Shown piece by piece: positions 45,101-56,069 of a DNA stretch of 64,000 bases. Where the stretch lies: assembly GCA_033032175.1 (NCBI GenBank), contig CM065306.1:23047001-23111000 (forward strand), given 5' to 3'. Under the pieces are notes generated by a model that did not search any database, was not told the DNA's origin, and was given only the letters and a program-made list of their open reading frames with translations. The translations under genes were made by a program, and so were the position numbers. The DNA is from Saturnia japonica. Lineage: Eukaryota > Arthropoda > Insecta > Lepidoptera > Saturniidae. Each line of letters starts with the position of its first letter. Position 1 is the first letter of the stretch.

Positions 45101-45589
45101 TTGATTGACGCACTTTATAGGTTTAGAAAATATTGTACTGGTGTAACTTTTGGTACTAGGATTGAGAGCCAAAATTCACGGGTCCAAGTCAAGATAAAAA
45201 AATGTAAGTATATCCTATACGCGAGATTGAAGTAAAACTTATATGACCTTGTAGCAGAAAATTATTACGATTATACAAAAAATAAAAATAGCTTATTTTA
45301 GAATTATAAGTAATTATTGATATTATAACTTACAGTCATATTTACAGCAAGCGTTACGAATAAATTGATTTTATTTCTCTTATTATTATTTTTTGATTTA
45401 CTACAGACATGTTAATTACATAATTATTAATAAAAATATAATTAAACTGAACTAAGATTTTTTTACTGACAATAGGTTTATAACTGGTTATTAATCACCA
45501 TACATATGGCTAATATTACATGAAACAACTATTGTAATGGACCCGCTTCAGAGCATTACTTTACGACCTTTGCGAGAATTTATTTGACT
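45101..45589. other. Unassigned AT-rich DNA
   Basis: No gene or shared repeat. Confidence 0.35.
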
Positions 45590-45699
45590 AATGCTCATAT
45601 TTCGTACGAGCATTAAAATGTTTAGACGAATTGATTGCTCGGTGAACAGAACTGTTCAATGAATTGATCCGCTCAAATTCGTAAGTCTTACGAGCGGAT
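45590..45699. repeat. Cluster of three perfect hairpins
   Basis: Hairpin 1: AATGCTC (45590-45596) / GAGCATT (45608-45614). Hairpin 2: TGAACAG-aa-CTGTTCA (45643-45658). Hairpin 3: ATCCGCT...AGCGGAT (45667-45699) enclosing CGTAAG-t-CTTACG. Hairpins 1 and 3 share a GCTCA-A-TTCGTA core, so they may be related units. Confidence 0.55.
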
Positions 45700-46379
45700 A
45701 GCTTTAACTTACTCATCAGGTAACAAATAGCATAAGGCTGTTAATTAATCAAAAACTTAAATTCATAGCATTGCAGAGCCGAGTGGTATAATTACCGTGT
45801 AGAGTTTGTCGATGTCCATCTCTGTCTAGTAACACTGAAATTGAATTATCCCTTTCATCAGAAATCGAAATGAAAGGATCAAGGGTCGGCCACACTGACG
45901 GTAAACTTTGATTGGATGTACAGTCACGAGCAAAATTATGAACCCTTATGAGACCTGAGATACCTGAGATGAAAATTTACAATCGTCAATTTTTATTTTA
46001 AACGTACCTATATAGTTAATTTTATTATTTTAGTATGTTATCTGAGCACGTTGTGTTTGCCTATAATTATAACAGTTTTTAGTTTTATATTATAAATAGT
46101 TTTTATTAACAACGTACAATGGTATGTTATATTCGTGATCCAAAATAAATAAAATAGAATAAAAACGTATTCAGTTAAGTGGATATTGAAACAATTTTAT
46201 GATGCTTCAACACCCACATAACAGAAAAACACTGTGTTGCCACTTAATTCACAATTAATCTTATTATGATCGTTCTGATTATTTGGGAAGTTTACATCGA
46301 AGAAAATTATTTTTTTCTTGTACCTATGTCTGAATGTAAGCGACATATAATCCAATAACATCAGTGAACAAGTCTATCG
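45700..46379. other. Unassigned
   Basis: No gene. 'acagtcacgagcaaaattatg' at 45921 resembles a motif I associate with insect DNA-element ends, but no partner end was found. Confidence 0.3.
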
Positions 46380-46500
46380 ATAGCTGGATATATATTGGCT
46401 GATCCCGAAACGTGACAAACCAAAAAAATCACTATGACGGGTTTATTATAATCCATACTCCTCTGGGTTGGTAACACCCGGTGTGAGTTCACACGCGGTA
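46380..46500 (+). repeat. Repeat family P fragment
   Basis: 'agctggatatatattggctg', 'atcccgaaacgtgacaaacc', 'atcactatgacgggttt' match 28230-28295. Confidence 0.5.
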
Positions 46501-46550
46501 GAAGTCTCTCTCTCCCTCTCTTTGTATATATTTTAACATTCCGTCTTGTT

Positions 46551-47061
46551 TTGGACTCTACAAAAAACGGTACTCCATTTATGTCAATGCATACAATCAA
46601 CTTATATTCACTTTATCCAAAACTGAATAAATTTCCATTGCAACAAATTAAAAAAATAATCCCCTCACGAGCTAGCATCAGAGCATTTAAGCTGCAATAC
46701 AGATCTTTATTATGCCCAATGAGACAGCAAAGAGAGCCAGGGAGACGCTAATAGATGAGCAAAAATGTACAACTTGAAAGATTCAAAGCATTGAGAATAA
46801 TTCAATCCACGAGACATTTTAACCGTGACGCTTTTGAGCAATTCCCTATTTAAACACTTTGGTATTCACGTTTCAATTCGCTAGTATACTGTTGAACTGT
46901 ATTGTTAATAGTTTTAGTATAAGGGATAGAAATATATAGTCATTTTATTTAGTTAATAGTTTAATTTTCTGTTCAAATTATATTAATTTTGTAAAATTTG
47001 GATATGCTCCGATGGAGCTGGCATATACCAACTGTAAAAGCCCTTAAATAAAGAAAAAAAA
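46551..47061 (+). mobile_element. Possible retroelement 3' end with poly(A)
   Basis: A 66-residue frame (46551-46751) is followed by sequence ending 'ctccgatggagctggcatat', 'cttaaataaag' and an A run (47052-47061). AATAAA next to poly(A) indicates a reverse-transcribed RNA 3' end, either a LINE or a processed transcript. The protein is not recognised. Confidence 0.4.
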
Positions 47062-47077
47062 AATCCATTATTTTTAA

Positions 47078-47195
47078 CCGACCATAAGAAAAAACGGGAG
47101 GTTGTATTCGAATGTATTTTTTTAATGGCTGCGTTCCATAACATCTTTGTTTATGAATCGATTTCGATGATTCTCTTTTTGTTGGATAGGGGATA
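47078..47195 (+). repeat. TIR-type repeat, family F, left half (interrupted)
   Basis: 'ttaaccgaccataagaaaaaacgg', 'atctttgtttatgaatcgatt', 'ttgttggataggggatacc'. Breaks off after 'cttaagga' and resumes at 47660. Confidence 0.6.
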
Positions 47196-47209
47196 CCTTA
47201 AGGATTTAT

Positions 47210-47655
47210 ATAGGTAGGTAGATTTTAGGTAATAGCGTCAGGTTTTATAATAAGATCCTGTAGCATATTACTGATTTACCGGACAACAAGTTCAAGGACC
47301 ATGTCAAGAAAGTTTTACTGTCAAAAGGTTATTATAGGGTGGATCATTATGTCATTAATAGTGATGCCTGGAAGTGACTCCCTCTCTGTGCACTCACTAA
47401 ATTATTATTAATGATTTATATTAACACTATTATATTAACCAGTTCTTCTCGATGACTGGAATATTTTTCGAACCGGTAGTAGTTTTTTGACGTTCATAAA
47501 TATTTTCCTAGGGCCTAAGTTGAATAAATAAATAAATATGAGGACACAATTTCACACACGGTCATTTAATTCCAAACTAAGCAAAGTAAATAAAGCAATA
47601 GTAGGGTTTACTATCACTGCACCACGAGGCCTGTAAAGATTTTTTTGATTTTGAT
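47210..47655 (+). mobile_element. CR1/L2-type LINE 3' end (family J) inside family F
   Basis: The coding scrap reads ITDLPDNKFKDHVKKVLLSK, then GYYRVDHYVINSDAW and a stop (about 47265-47380), a typical last helix of such ORF2 proteins. The 3' UTR follows with 'cgatgactggaatatttttcg' and 'cgaaccggtagtag'. At 47540-47640 the reverse complement of a tRNA-like head ('gcctcgtggtgcagtg') interrupts the tail before 'aaagatttttttgatttt'. The whole splits a family F element. Confidence 0.65.
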
Positions 47656-47659
47656 AGTT

Positions 47660-47765
47660 CTATTTTAATTTCATTGAAATTGGTTCCTTCAACTTCGAAG
47701 ATACAGAAGCAACTCTTCAACAACATTGAAGTTGGTCCTTTTTTGTTTAAATTTGTCTTGTTACG
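47660..47765 (+). repeat. TIR-type repeat, family F, right half
   Basis: 'ttctattttaatttcattgaa', 'caacttcgaagatacagaag', 'aacattgaagttggtcctttt'. Ends with the right TIR and 'ttgtcttgtta'. Confidence 0.6.
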
Positions 47766-48239
47766 GTTTAGTTTCGTCGATTACCTTTTACTCTTACTCG
47801 TGAATGTATATTTGAAAATAAATATTTATAATTAATATCATATGATATAATACTGCCTTAAGAAAAATCTCGGTGGTCTTCGAATGGGGACTACTAAAAG
47901 AATATAAATATTATATAATATAATATAATATTATTATAATATAACTAATTACTAAAGTAAAAGTTCCTTATTCACGTTTTCATTATTTGCAGATTAAAAG
48001 ATGTTACCACTTTTTGTATTCGCGGCTAGAAATTTGTTAATTCTCGGATATAAAATTAACGATACATACTGTATTTATGGTTTTTGTATTCATGACCTAA
48101 TTATAGAACGCATGCCTCACAAATAAGAAGCTTTTCCTGTATGCTAGCAGATGACGGTGAAAGACATCATCGTGAAGAACCTGGAAGCTTGAAAAATCTT
48201 AACGTCGTAAACGAATATAAAAAAGTACTGTAGACCTAA
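47766..48239. other. Unassigned
   Basis: No gene. A low-complexity TATAATA-rich stretch lies at 47910-47945. Confidence 0.35.
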
Positions 48240-48266
48240 CTGCCTCATTAGCCTAGTGGTGGTGAG
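48240..48266 (+). repeat. tRNA-derived SINE, family G head only
   Basis: 'ctgcctcattagcctagtgg' followed by 'tggtgag'. Only the A-box end survives; family R follows after ~30 bases. Confidence 0.55.
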
Positions 48267-48297
48267 AAATTTAAACTGGTATATTAACAAACAAGCT

Positions 48298-48550
48298 AAA
48301 TTATTAAAAAGGAAACAAAACCAGACTGCAACAAAAACACTTGACTAATTTTTTTTCTGCTATTTTTACTATTTATTTGATTCCCAGACGTTGTCGTTAA
48401 AATATTATATAGTCTATGTCACTCCCGCAATTAATATGAACCTAATATGCTAAAATACATCAAGCCGTTTAGGCTACGGAGTGCGCTAAAGAAATAGACA
48501 TAGGTACATACATACGCTCGAAAAACAGAACCCTCCTTTTTCGCAGTCAG
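48298..48550 (-). repeat. Repeat family R copy 2
   Basis: 'ccagactgcaacaaaaacactt', 'gtctatgtcactcccgcaat', 'aagccgtttaggctacggag', 'cgctcgaaaaacagaaccct', inverted relative to 12030. Confidence 0.5.
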
Positions 48551-49524
48551 GTAAAAATTGCCACTGCGTCATATTGGATATAATAATACAAAAGCGATTT
48601 CGATACAGTAGTTCTGTGTATAACTGCCTTTACTTTATAATTGCTATATGTAGCTTCAGACAGTATTCATATATTTAAATTTAATGATTGGACCGTGGAA
48701 TTCTATTATTACAAGCTTTTATTTAACTGGTTTTGTTAGTATGGGTCAAGTCTTGCAACTGAATTTAAAAACAGTTATCCAACGGATTGATCTGTTTGCA
48801 TAACGTTTAGTTTGGATGATAATGCAAAGTTAGCTGCGTGATGCCATTCTAAATGCAATATGGCGGACTCAGTGTTTTTTATACACCCCCATAATATATA
48901 ATGGTTATCAAATGAAAAGCTTTGCTGAGATAAAAATAAAAATGAAAATGACGTCATAAGTTGTTACAAATGCACAGAATAAGATAAAACTAAAAAGTTG
49001 AAATATTATCAATTAAAACATTTAAAAACAACTTTTAATTTCAATATTTCAGTTGTACTAAAATTAACTATACATAAAAATATTATATAATATAAAAAAT
49101 TAAAATAAATACTCTTCTTGCGTAAATAAAAAGGGGAGAAAGAGGAATTTAAAAGAAATGCATTTCTTGAGCGTTATAAGCTTTTCAAGAAAATATATAT
49201 TTTTTGAAAATTTATAATTCTATAATTTTTATTAAAACTGGTTTCGTAGTCTCCTGCTACGAAGATACGCCGTAGCAAATGACCAATGATGTGATATTTG
49301 GTTTTACTATGACTTCGTTTTTATTTTCTAATTTGCTAATGGGTAAACTTTCATATGCATGTTAGTCAGTTATTTACCGCCGATATCATGAGAGACCTCT
49401 AGGTGTTTTGCGACTGCAAGGCATTGTTTTGTTAACATAGTTTGGATTCCAATACTCGTAAGGGACATCGTACACCCTATACCTAAAATAAAATATAATA
49501 ATAATGTAAGTAGTATACATATCC
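48551..49524. other. Unassigned AT-rich stretch
   Basis: No gene or repeat shared with the rest of the window. Short frames here lack motifs. Confidence 0.4.
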
Positions 49525-49735
49525 TCTAAATGTCTCACTGCTAGGCAAAGTGCTTGTTCTGACGGAAGGCACAGGCTTCATCACCACGCATGTCCATGAC
49601 ATGTTAGTTATTTCAAACGTCGAGAAATATACAGTTTTTTATTTTTCCCACATATAAGTACTGCAAGAACGTTTCTCAAGTGTTAAAGCTACATCACGAT
49701 GTTTCCTTTCACCGTCACCTGTTTGTGTTACAAAA
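49525..49735 (+). repeat. Repeat family Q copy
   Basis: 'aaatgtctcactgctaggca', 'gcttcatcaccacgcatgtcc', 'gctacatcacgatgtttcct', 'ttcaccgtcacctg'. The layout matches a widespread lepidopteran SINE/RTE-tail type (from memory). Confidence 0.5.
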
Positions 49736-50075
49736 TTAAAAATATTAAATGTACGTGAATTCCCAAAAATTCGAATGTGCGAATGCCTAATCGACACTCC
49801 GCCGGTTTATACTACTAGGCAACTAAAATGAAAACTGTTTTTTGAATTGATTTTGCTACTTTTTCTAAATTTATTCATTTCAGGAAATCTACAATTCATA
49901 AATTCTAATAAACGTACGATAAAATGATTTTAATCGTATTACAATTTATATAACAATCTCATACCCCAACGAAAATATTAACTAATATTATTTGCATCAA
50001 AAAGAACGATAAAGTGCTTCTGGTGTTCATGTGTGTATGGATGTGTATGTGTATGGGTGTGTATATGTTTATGTA
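49736..50075. other. Unassigned, ending in a GT-rich microsatellite
   Basis: No gene. 50030-50070 is (GTGTAT)-like and on minus forms the 3' UTR of the LINE at 50076-50975. Confidence 0.45.
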
Positions 50076-50975
50076 CTAATTACATTTATTTATCAAATCC
50101 TGAAGAATATCAATAACTTTTTCTTTAAACGCTGCATTACTATAAAAAAATATGTCTAATTTTTCAGCTTTCGCATTATATGAATGTGTACACCTTATCA
50201 ACATTGAATGACGGGCATAATTGGTCTTGGTTGTACGTACGTGAAATATCTGGGGTTTATGGATATATTTAGTTGTAGTCCTTAGACCAATTCATTCTAA
50301 TAAGTATGTACAATCGATTTTATTGTTCATCAAATTATACAAATTTCAGATCAACTATCTATGTCTATCTATCTAGCGTCTATGTTTCAGGGTTAACATA
50401 CCCAACTCTCATTCATATCCGCCGATAAAAGCATATCACGACGTCTCAGCATCTTCAAAAATTGATTTTGAATATTTTAAATTCTATGACTATGTATGTT
50501 ATAATAAGGAGGAGGAGTGTAAGGAGGGGGCGGAGGAGAATATTTGAGATGTAAATTCTAAAATACTTCTTACATAAGCACAAAATAAAACTTTCATAGA
50601 CGAATTATTTTTAAAAGGAATTGATAATCTACTTACGAAGTCCAACGTTTTATAAGATTTCTGAGTAATGTATTCATAGTGATCTATATACGGTAATTTA
50701 TGATCGAGATATAATCCCAGATCCCTAACGCATGTTACTCTGGAAACTGTTGTATTATTGAGTCTATAATCATATTTAAGGGCATTTTTTTGCGTGTGTA
50801 TGTAATGCACTGGCATTTGGCCACATTAAGTTCCAAAAGATTAAGTGAGCAGTATTCGTACAACCTGCTTAAATTTAACTGCAATTTATTACAGTCATTG
50901 ACAGTACATATCAGCATAAATACTTTAGTGTCATCAGCATACATAGAAAAATTTGCATATTGAAAGCAACAACAA
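50076..50975 (-). pseudogene. Non-LTR retrotransposon ORF2, C-terminal third, dead
   Basis: Minus strand starts at the truncation point with FSMYADDTKVFM (catalytic YADD intact), then NLSRLYEYCSLNLLELNVAK. A frameshift near 50820 is followed by VTCVRDLGLYLDHKLPYIDH and KTLDFVSRLSIPFKN, then several stops through 50500-50300. The frame recovers as LRTTTKYIHKPQIFHVRTTK, HSMLIRCTHSYNAKAEKL and ends FKEKVIDILQDLINKCN at the TAG at 50076-50078. This is the palm-to-C-terminus part of an ORF2 protein. It differs from the 38-kb/52-kb LINE family and from the Jockey-like element. The 5' end abuts a family I repeat. Confidence 0.75.
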
Positions 50976-50978
50976 GGT

Positions 50979-51250
50979 TTTTATACAATAAAGTACAAAC
51001 AAGCGTATGGTTCGCTTGATGGTAAGCTGCTACGGTAACCTATGGACACTTGTAATACTAGCACGTTGCCGACCTTGAACCCCCTACCACAAAGAACTCT
51101 GGAAATCCTACTTAGCGCAGGAACACAACACTAGGTTATTTGGCTGCGATTTACTGTAAGGTAGGTATTTAGGTATTCAGGCAGACTGCCCCAAGTATAT
51201 AGGAATCTTCAAATAAATTTCTATGTGAACTATCTCTATTTCAGGTCTTA
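50979..51250 (-). repeat. Dispersed repeat family I copy, long version
   Basis: 'cgcttgatggtaagctgctac', 'cctatggacacttgtaatac', 'gcacgttgccgaccttgaac', 'caacactaggttatttggctg', 'cagactgccccaagtatatag'. Most complete copy. Confidence 0.7.
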
Positions 51251-51257
51251 TAATGTA

Positions 51258-51832
51258 CTAACTGTGCCCCACGGTTTCACCCGCTTTAATTTTATCCGAT
51301 AAACATCGCGCCGCCAACGCACCCTTAAGTATTCTTACCTCCTAAACTATGTGTCCAAATAGCATATTCTAAGGAGTAAAATTAAACTTCAAAAAATTGT
51401 CTTTATGATGAAGTGACTTTTGTTCGTTAGAATTTAATACTCCATGTCTAAAAATAATGCTAATAAATAACTTTTTAATTTTCAACCAATCTTTGTCACA
51501 AAGTACCTTATTGTGGCTTATGTATAAGAGATAGGTAATATGCCATCGATGACTTTTTTTTAGAAATACTATGAATCAATATTATTTTAGAATATTGTAT
51601 TTCCGTATCATTAACGATTACACCAGCGCACGCGGATAAAACAGTTCGGGAGGGCCTCGACTTCCGACTTACGTAACAAAAATTAATATTTAAGGGTATC
51701 TGAGAGTTATAGCGTAATCTTAAATACTATAATACTATATCTAGAGAGTCTGGCTTTCATATATAAAAAAATATATTTTTGTATCCGATTGGTAGTTCCA
51801 GAGATTAGCGTGTTTAAACAAACAAAAAGAAA
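51258..51832 (-). mobile_element. Helitron-like family K copy 2
   Basis: 'cccacggtttcacccgcttta', 'tttatccgataaacatcgcg', 'taaactatgtgtccaaatag', 'cgacttccgacttacgtaac', collinear with 4286-4850. The 3' terminal motif is mutated (CTAA on plus at 51258). Confidence 0.65.
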
Positions 51833-51998
51833 ATCTTTATTGCTTCATTATATGAGAATAGATTTCTTAAAATGAACAAATCAAACGACGGATGATGAAA
51901 TTTGACTTTGATGGTGATTTGATTGCCCTAAAACTATTCATTTGTTTTTTCCTCATTATTTTTTCTTTGGCGTCGCTTATTACCGCACAATAGAAAAC

Positions 51999-53755
51999 AT
52001 GAAATATCGGTGTATTTACGAGTACGAGTTCTACCGTGGCATCAGTGCTGCAAAAACAGTTCGAAGGATTAATTACGTGTACGGCGCTGATGTCGCAAAA
52101 GTATGCATGCTATGTTTTTGGTTTCAACGTTTTCGTTCTGGAAAAAAAAAAAAATTTAAAAATTAAAATGTCATCTGTTTATTACCAAAAATAGCACAAA
52201 AAAATATTACACGTATCCTTAACTCTAATCTTAACTAAAAAGATTTTATAGAAAAGGAGTTAAGCTACCTACTTAAATAACTAAATGGTTTTAATTAACC
52301 TTTAAAAAAATATCGCTTGAGTATATTTTTGATTTGGCTTCTATTTTTGTTTTCAAGCTTCTCGACTATAGCTTTAGGTAATCTATTTAACGTACTGGGC
52401 AGAATGCATCTCCGAACCCTCTCACCGTACACGTTGTTACATTTAGGTATTTCAAATGTCGGAAGATATACCAGATTACGTAAGGTCACAGGTCTTACTA
52501 TCCTATTTAAGTTCCACTTACAGTTACTGTATTGAGTTACAATTGCCAAATCCAATTTATCGAAAATGCTCAGAACTTTACAATAATTAAATAAATAATG
52601 ATAGTTATCTTTGTATTTATACTTAATTTTTAACGGAACAATGGTTTTCAATAACCTTATTTGTAAATTATATATATCCTTCAAATAACTCATATATGTA
52701 CGTCCATAGCTAGCTAGTCCATAATTTATCACTGAATCAGCCAATGACATATACAAGAGCCTCAATGTGTTATATGGAACTTTATGTTTAAGTATGCACA
52801 ATTTTGACAGCACAGCTCTAAGTTTACAACATACCTGGCCAACATGCGGACCCCAATTAAATTTATGATCTATTTTAAGCCCAAGATATGTATGCTCTTC
52901 CACTACGTCAAGGTACGAACATTTCGACGTTCAGAACCAATCCCGTGGGCGGCCGGAGATCAAAGGGGAAAATGAAGAATTGAAGGCTATTATGGAAGTG
53001 GATCCATCACAAAGTACTTCAGAGATAGCTGCAGGCTTCGGGGTAAGTGATAAAACTGTATTAATTCACTTGAAGCAAATCAGGAAAGTAAAAAAACTTG
53101 ATTTTAAATCGAATCATTACTTGTGATGAAAAGTTGATACTGTACGATAATCGGAAGCGCTCGTCGTAATAGCTGAACCCTGGAGACCCAGCTAAATCCT
53201 GCTCTAAACGAAAATTTACTCAGAAAATGTTACTTGTGAGTGTTCGGTGGACTAGCGCCGGTGTCGTTCACTACAGCTTTCTAAAATCTGGCCAAACGAA
53301 TACGGCAGATATCTATTATCAGCAACTGCAAACCATGAAGGAAGAACTAGCTGCTAAACAACCGAGATTGGTCAATCGCTCTAGACCACTGCTGCTTCAC
53401 GACAACGCAAGACCACACACTGCACAACAAACAACCACTAAGTTAGATTAGCTACAATTCGAATGTCTGTGACATCCACCGTACTCCCAGGATCTTACTC
53501 CAACAGATTACCTTTTTTCCGGAATTTGGACAACTTCTTACAAGGAAAAAAACCCGATGCGGCAATCCAAACCGTCTTCAAAGAATTTATTGATTCTCGC
53601 CCCCATGGTTTTTTTAGTAAAGGGATTATGAACTACCTATGAGATGGCAAAAGTGCATAGATAACAACGGTGCATACTTTGATTAATTATATATATATAT
53701 TTTACAAAAAAAAAAAGACTTTATATTCCTCCCGTACAAAACGCCAATTCACCTA
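51999..53755 (+). pseudogene. Mariner (cecropia-like) transposase, dead and split by a LINE
   Basis: The N-terminus reads MKYRCIYEYEFYRGISAAKT and WFQRFRSG up to 52141, then a 776-bp insertion. It resumes with FDVQNQSRGRPEIKGENEEL and DPSQSTSEIAAGFGVSDKTV (paired HTH DNA-binding region). About 40 residues are missing between KVRKVKKLD-type sequence and ILNRIITCDEK, near 53100. The catalytic Asp residues of a D,D34D enzyme remain visible: TCDE, HDNARPH and YSQDL. Two stops (TAA TAG, 53168-53173) replace the expected QW after RKRSS; a TGA and shifts follow near 53470. It ends PHGFFSKGIMNYL. 53719-53755, reverse complemented, starts TTAGGTGAATTGGCGTTTTG and looks like the right TIR; a left TIR was not found. 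Role when alive: cut-and-paste transposition into TA. Confidence 0.88.
52142..52917 (-). mobile_element. 5'-truncated CR1/Rex1-like LINE inside mariner
   Basis: Inserted between the codons for FRSG and (N)FDV of the mariner. Minus-strand ORF2 C-terminus 52295-52903 is a clean 202-residue frame: EEHTYLGLKIDHKFNWGPHV, INYGLASYGRTYMSYL, CNNVYGERVRRCILPSTLNR, ending RYFFKG. It matches 39261-39967 (NEYKYLGL, YGLSTYGRT, FYGERTTEYILP, HHFFK), so both are one family. It contains no RT catalytic residues. The 3' UTR is AT-rich and ends in an A/T-run at the low-coordinate junction (A13 on plus). Confidence 0.85.
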
Positions 53756-54394
53756 ATATTGAAGCCCTTTCATTGAAATGTTATTTATTAATTTCGTTAA
53801 CCAGTCCTGTAGAATGTATAATTTTATTTTGATAAAAAGATTAAAAAAGTACAAATGTTGATATAGGTTAGAGCTATTGTAACTTTCCTCTATGTACTTC
53901 TTTTTGATTATATTCGGTCCAAAATTAACGAAAGAGACAGCCCTAAAAATCTATAGACGTACCTATTACGAAAGGCTTTTAAAAAATGTCATCTTCGATT
54001 ATCGAGAGGCATGTCGTTTCGACTTGTTAGTTTAAAATATCGCAAGCCCGTACCCGGGGAAGGGCGGGGCTGCCAGCATACGCATGCGTACAAAACTTGG
54101 TACTTCCTACTGAAATACGATACCCCATAATTCTAGGAATGATTACTTGTTGTGAATTTAATTTGAATGTGCTCACGAGAAGTCCTTTTGATATTGGTTG
54201 TCAGTATGTAGCGAGATTTATTTTCAATATAATTTCGATTAGAGAATAACTCATGTAATTGTATAATTTCATGTTTATAATTTGCTTTTTTATAATGAAA
54301 ATTAGTTCTTGTTTATTTAACTTTAGACAATTACAAAAAAAAAAAAAAAATCAGAACAAAAAAAAATGGCTCAATATTCTACCACTTCCATCGA
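53756..54394. other. Unassigned
   Basis: No gene. 54048-54092 is a short GC-rich patch. A 17-base A run at about 54335-54351 may mark another old retro-insertion. Confidence 0.35.
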
Positions 54395-54706
54395 ATGGTA
54401 GGAATCGTGGTAGTTTTCAGCGTTGAGTATAGCAACACAGTTAATCCGTGTCAGTCGGCTGCCGACATCTGCGTGCGGCGTTCGCGTAATGAACAGTAGA
54501 GTATTATGACATCCGTTCAGAGATAGTCGCGCGCGAAATGACTTTGCTTCTTTCCAGAACAACTTCTTCGAGTGATGACCATATAAGATCAGTGAAAGTG
54601 TGTGTCTCGTAAATAGTTTATTTATAGTTTTATCTGAATAAAAATTCAATTGTGAATATAATAATGTATTATAATGAGAAATTTATCTTTTTATAGTGAC
54701 AACCGG
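54395..54706 (+). other. Candidate promoter and non-coding first exon
   Basis: A CpG-richer segment (54450-54540: 'cggctgccgacatctgcgtg', 'agtcgcgcgcgaaatg') is followed by an arthropod initiator-like ATCAGTG at about 54590 and, after AT-rich sequence, by ACCG|GTAAGT, a near-consensus splice donor at 54706/54707. No TATA box at the right distance. The 92-residue minus frame over it is not a known protein. Speculative. Confidence 0.25.
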
Positions 54707-55239
54707 TAAGTAATTAGTTTTTTATTTAATATAATTTAACTTAAACTTAATATATCGGTGTAAATAAGAAAATATTATTTTTTTATCAATAAATGAAATA
54801 AATATAATTGAAAATAAATCGGGTTGGTTATTTATAGAAAATATCGTTACATCTTTTTCGTTTTGTTGAAATATTATAATATCAAATTGCATTTGAAGTT
54901 TATTTATAAATTTAAACAGATTTTATAAAGAATAATAATTTAAGATGGCAGTCAATTAAACATATGATTATTTATAGTTTATAGTTTACCTTTAAAAGAA
55001 AAATAATTTTCAAATAAATGTTTTAATTTTAGAACACGTTCTATAGGAAACAAATTAAGCATTAATATACATATGTTAAAAATCTGTAATATAAAAAACG
55101 GAATTAATGCATAAATAAATAACCACTATGAAAATTGATAGTCATGCGATGTGAATTCGATTTTCGTATTAATTGCGTGCGCTTTTTCTCTTAAACCATT
55201 ATAATTTTATCGTTGTGGCCATATTCTCACCGGATTTCA
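54707..55239. other. Unassigned AT-rich DNA
   Basis: No gene or shared repeat. Confidence 0.4.
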
Positions 55240-55475
55240 TTGACGATGTGGCCCAAGATGGTGGCCATGCTAAGCCTAGTGGAAGACTGGCTCTCAAGTG
55301 CAGCTACTGGAACACAACTATTGGTGTTTGATGATAGAATTTCAACTTGAGGGTGATAGCTAGCCAGGCGGGTTTTAGAAAAAGCCCTACACCACCATGA
55401 TATGGTTTCATCACGATGTTTTCCATCACCGAAAGCTTAGGCTCATTGCAGGGATTCGAACTCAAGTCAAAGTTT
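55240..55475 (-). repeat. SINE-like repeat, family H (good copy)
   Basis: 'gacgatgtggcccaagatgg', 'gaagactggctctcaagtgc', 'ggtgtttgatgatagaattt', 'tggtttcatcacgatgtttt', 'gctcattgcagggattcgaac' (B box on minus). Confidence 0.7.
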
Positions 55476-56069
55476 TAAAATATTTTTTTGTTTCATATTT
55501 AAAATCCACTTTTTTTAAATTAAAATTAAAGTAATAATCAGAAATTCATTTAAATGATTTTTATTACGTATTATTAAAATAATATTCGTTTTTATCTAAC
55601 CGCATAAACAAAAGAATTGTGATCGTAAATAGAGAAGTCCTTTTGTGTAAAAAAAAAAAAATTACGTTACGAAAAACAAACTGTAAGAACACACCGAGGA
55701 TAATGTCCCGGGATTTAGCCAGAGGTCTGACCGCATTGAACATTATCGTTGGCCCCACAGACGGCACACGCTATTAACCTACGCCCCGTAACCATACTCT
55801 CTACGAGTTGGGTAGCAATTAGTGCTACGGCGTAGCCGCGTAGCACTGTAGCAGTTACGATATGTAATTACCAGCGCTTAGAAAGATGGCGCAGAGGGAA
55901 ACGTTTTACTTTTGTTGTCTGTATAAGATTTTATTGATATACAGAGTAATGATGGGTTAACTAGTACAATGATAATGGTCTTGGCTTCGAATATTTATTT
56001 TTTAGATAGGTGATCACCGTGGGATATATAACCCTTCGCCAGTTTCCTCTATTATGCCTGACTTAAATG
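55476..56069. other. Unassigned, with a GTGCTACG hairpin
   Basis: No gene. GTGCTACG (55822-55829) pairs with CGTAGCAC (55838-55845). Similar 'gtagcaattag' wording recurs at 56984, hinting at a short repeat. Confidence 0.35.

Noticed and set aside
51840..51998. Left TIR of the mariner
   Set aside because: I found no convincing inverse match to 53719-53755 between the Helitron-like K copy and the transposase start.
54371..54649. 92-residue minus-strand frame as a gene
   Set aside because: No motif, no relatives recognised, and the strand is opposite to the better splice-donor signal.
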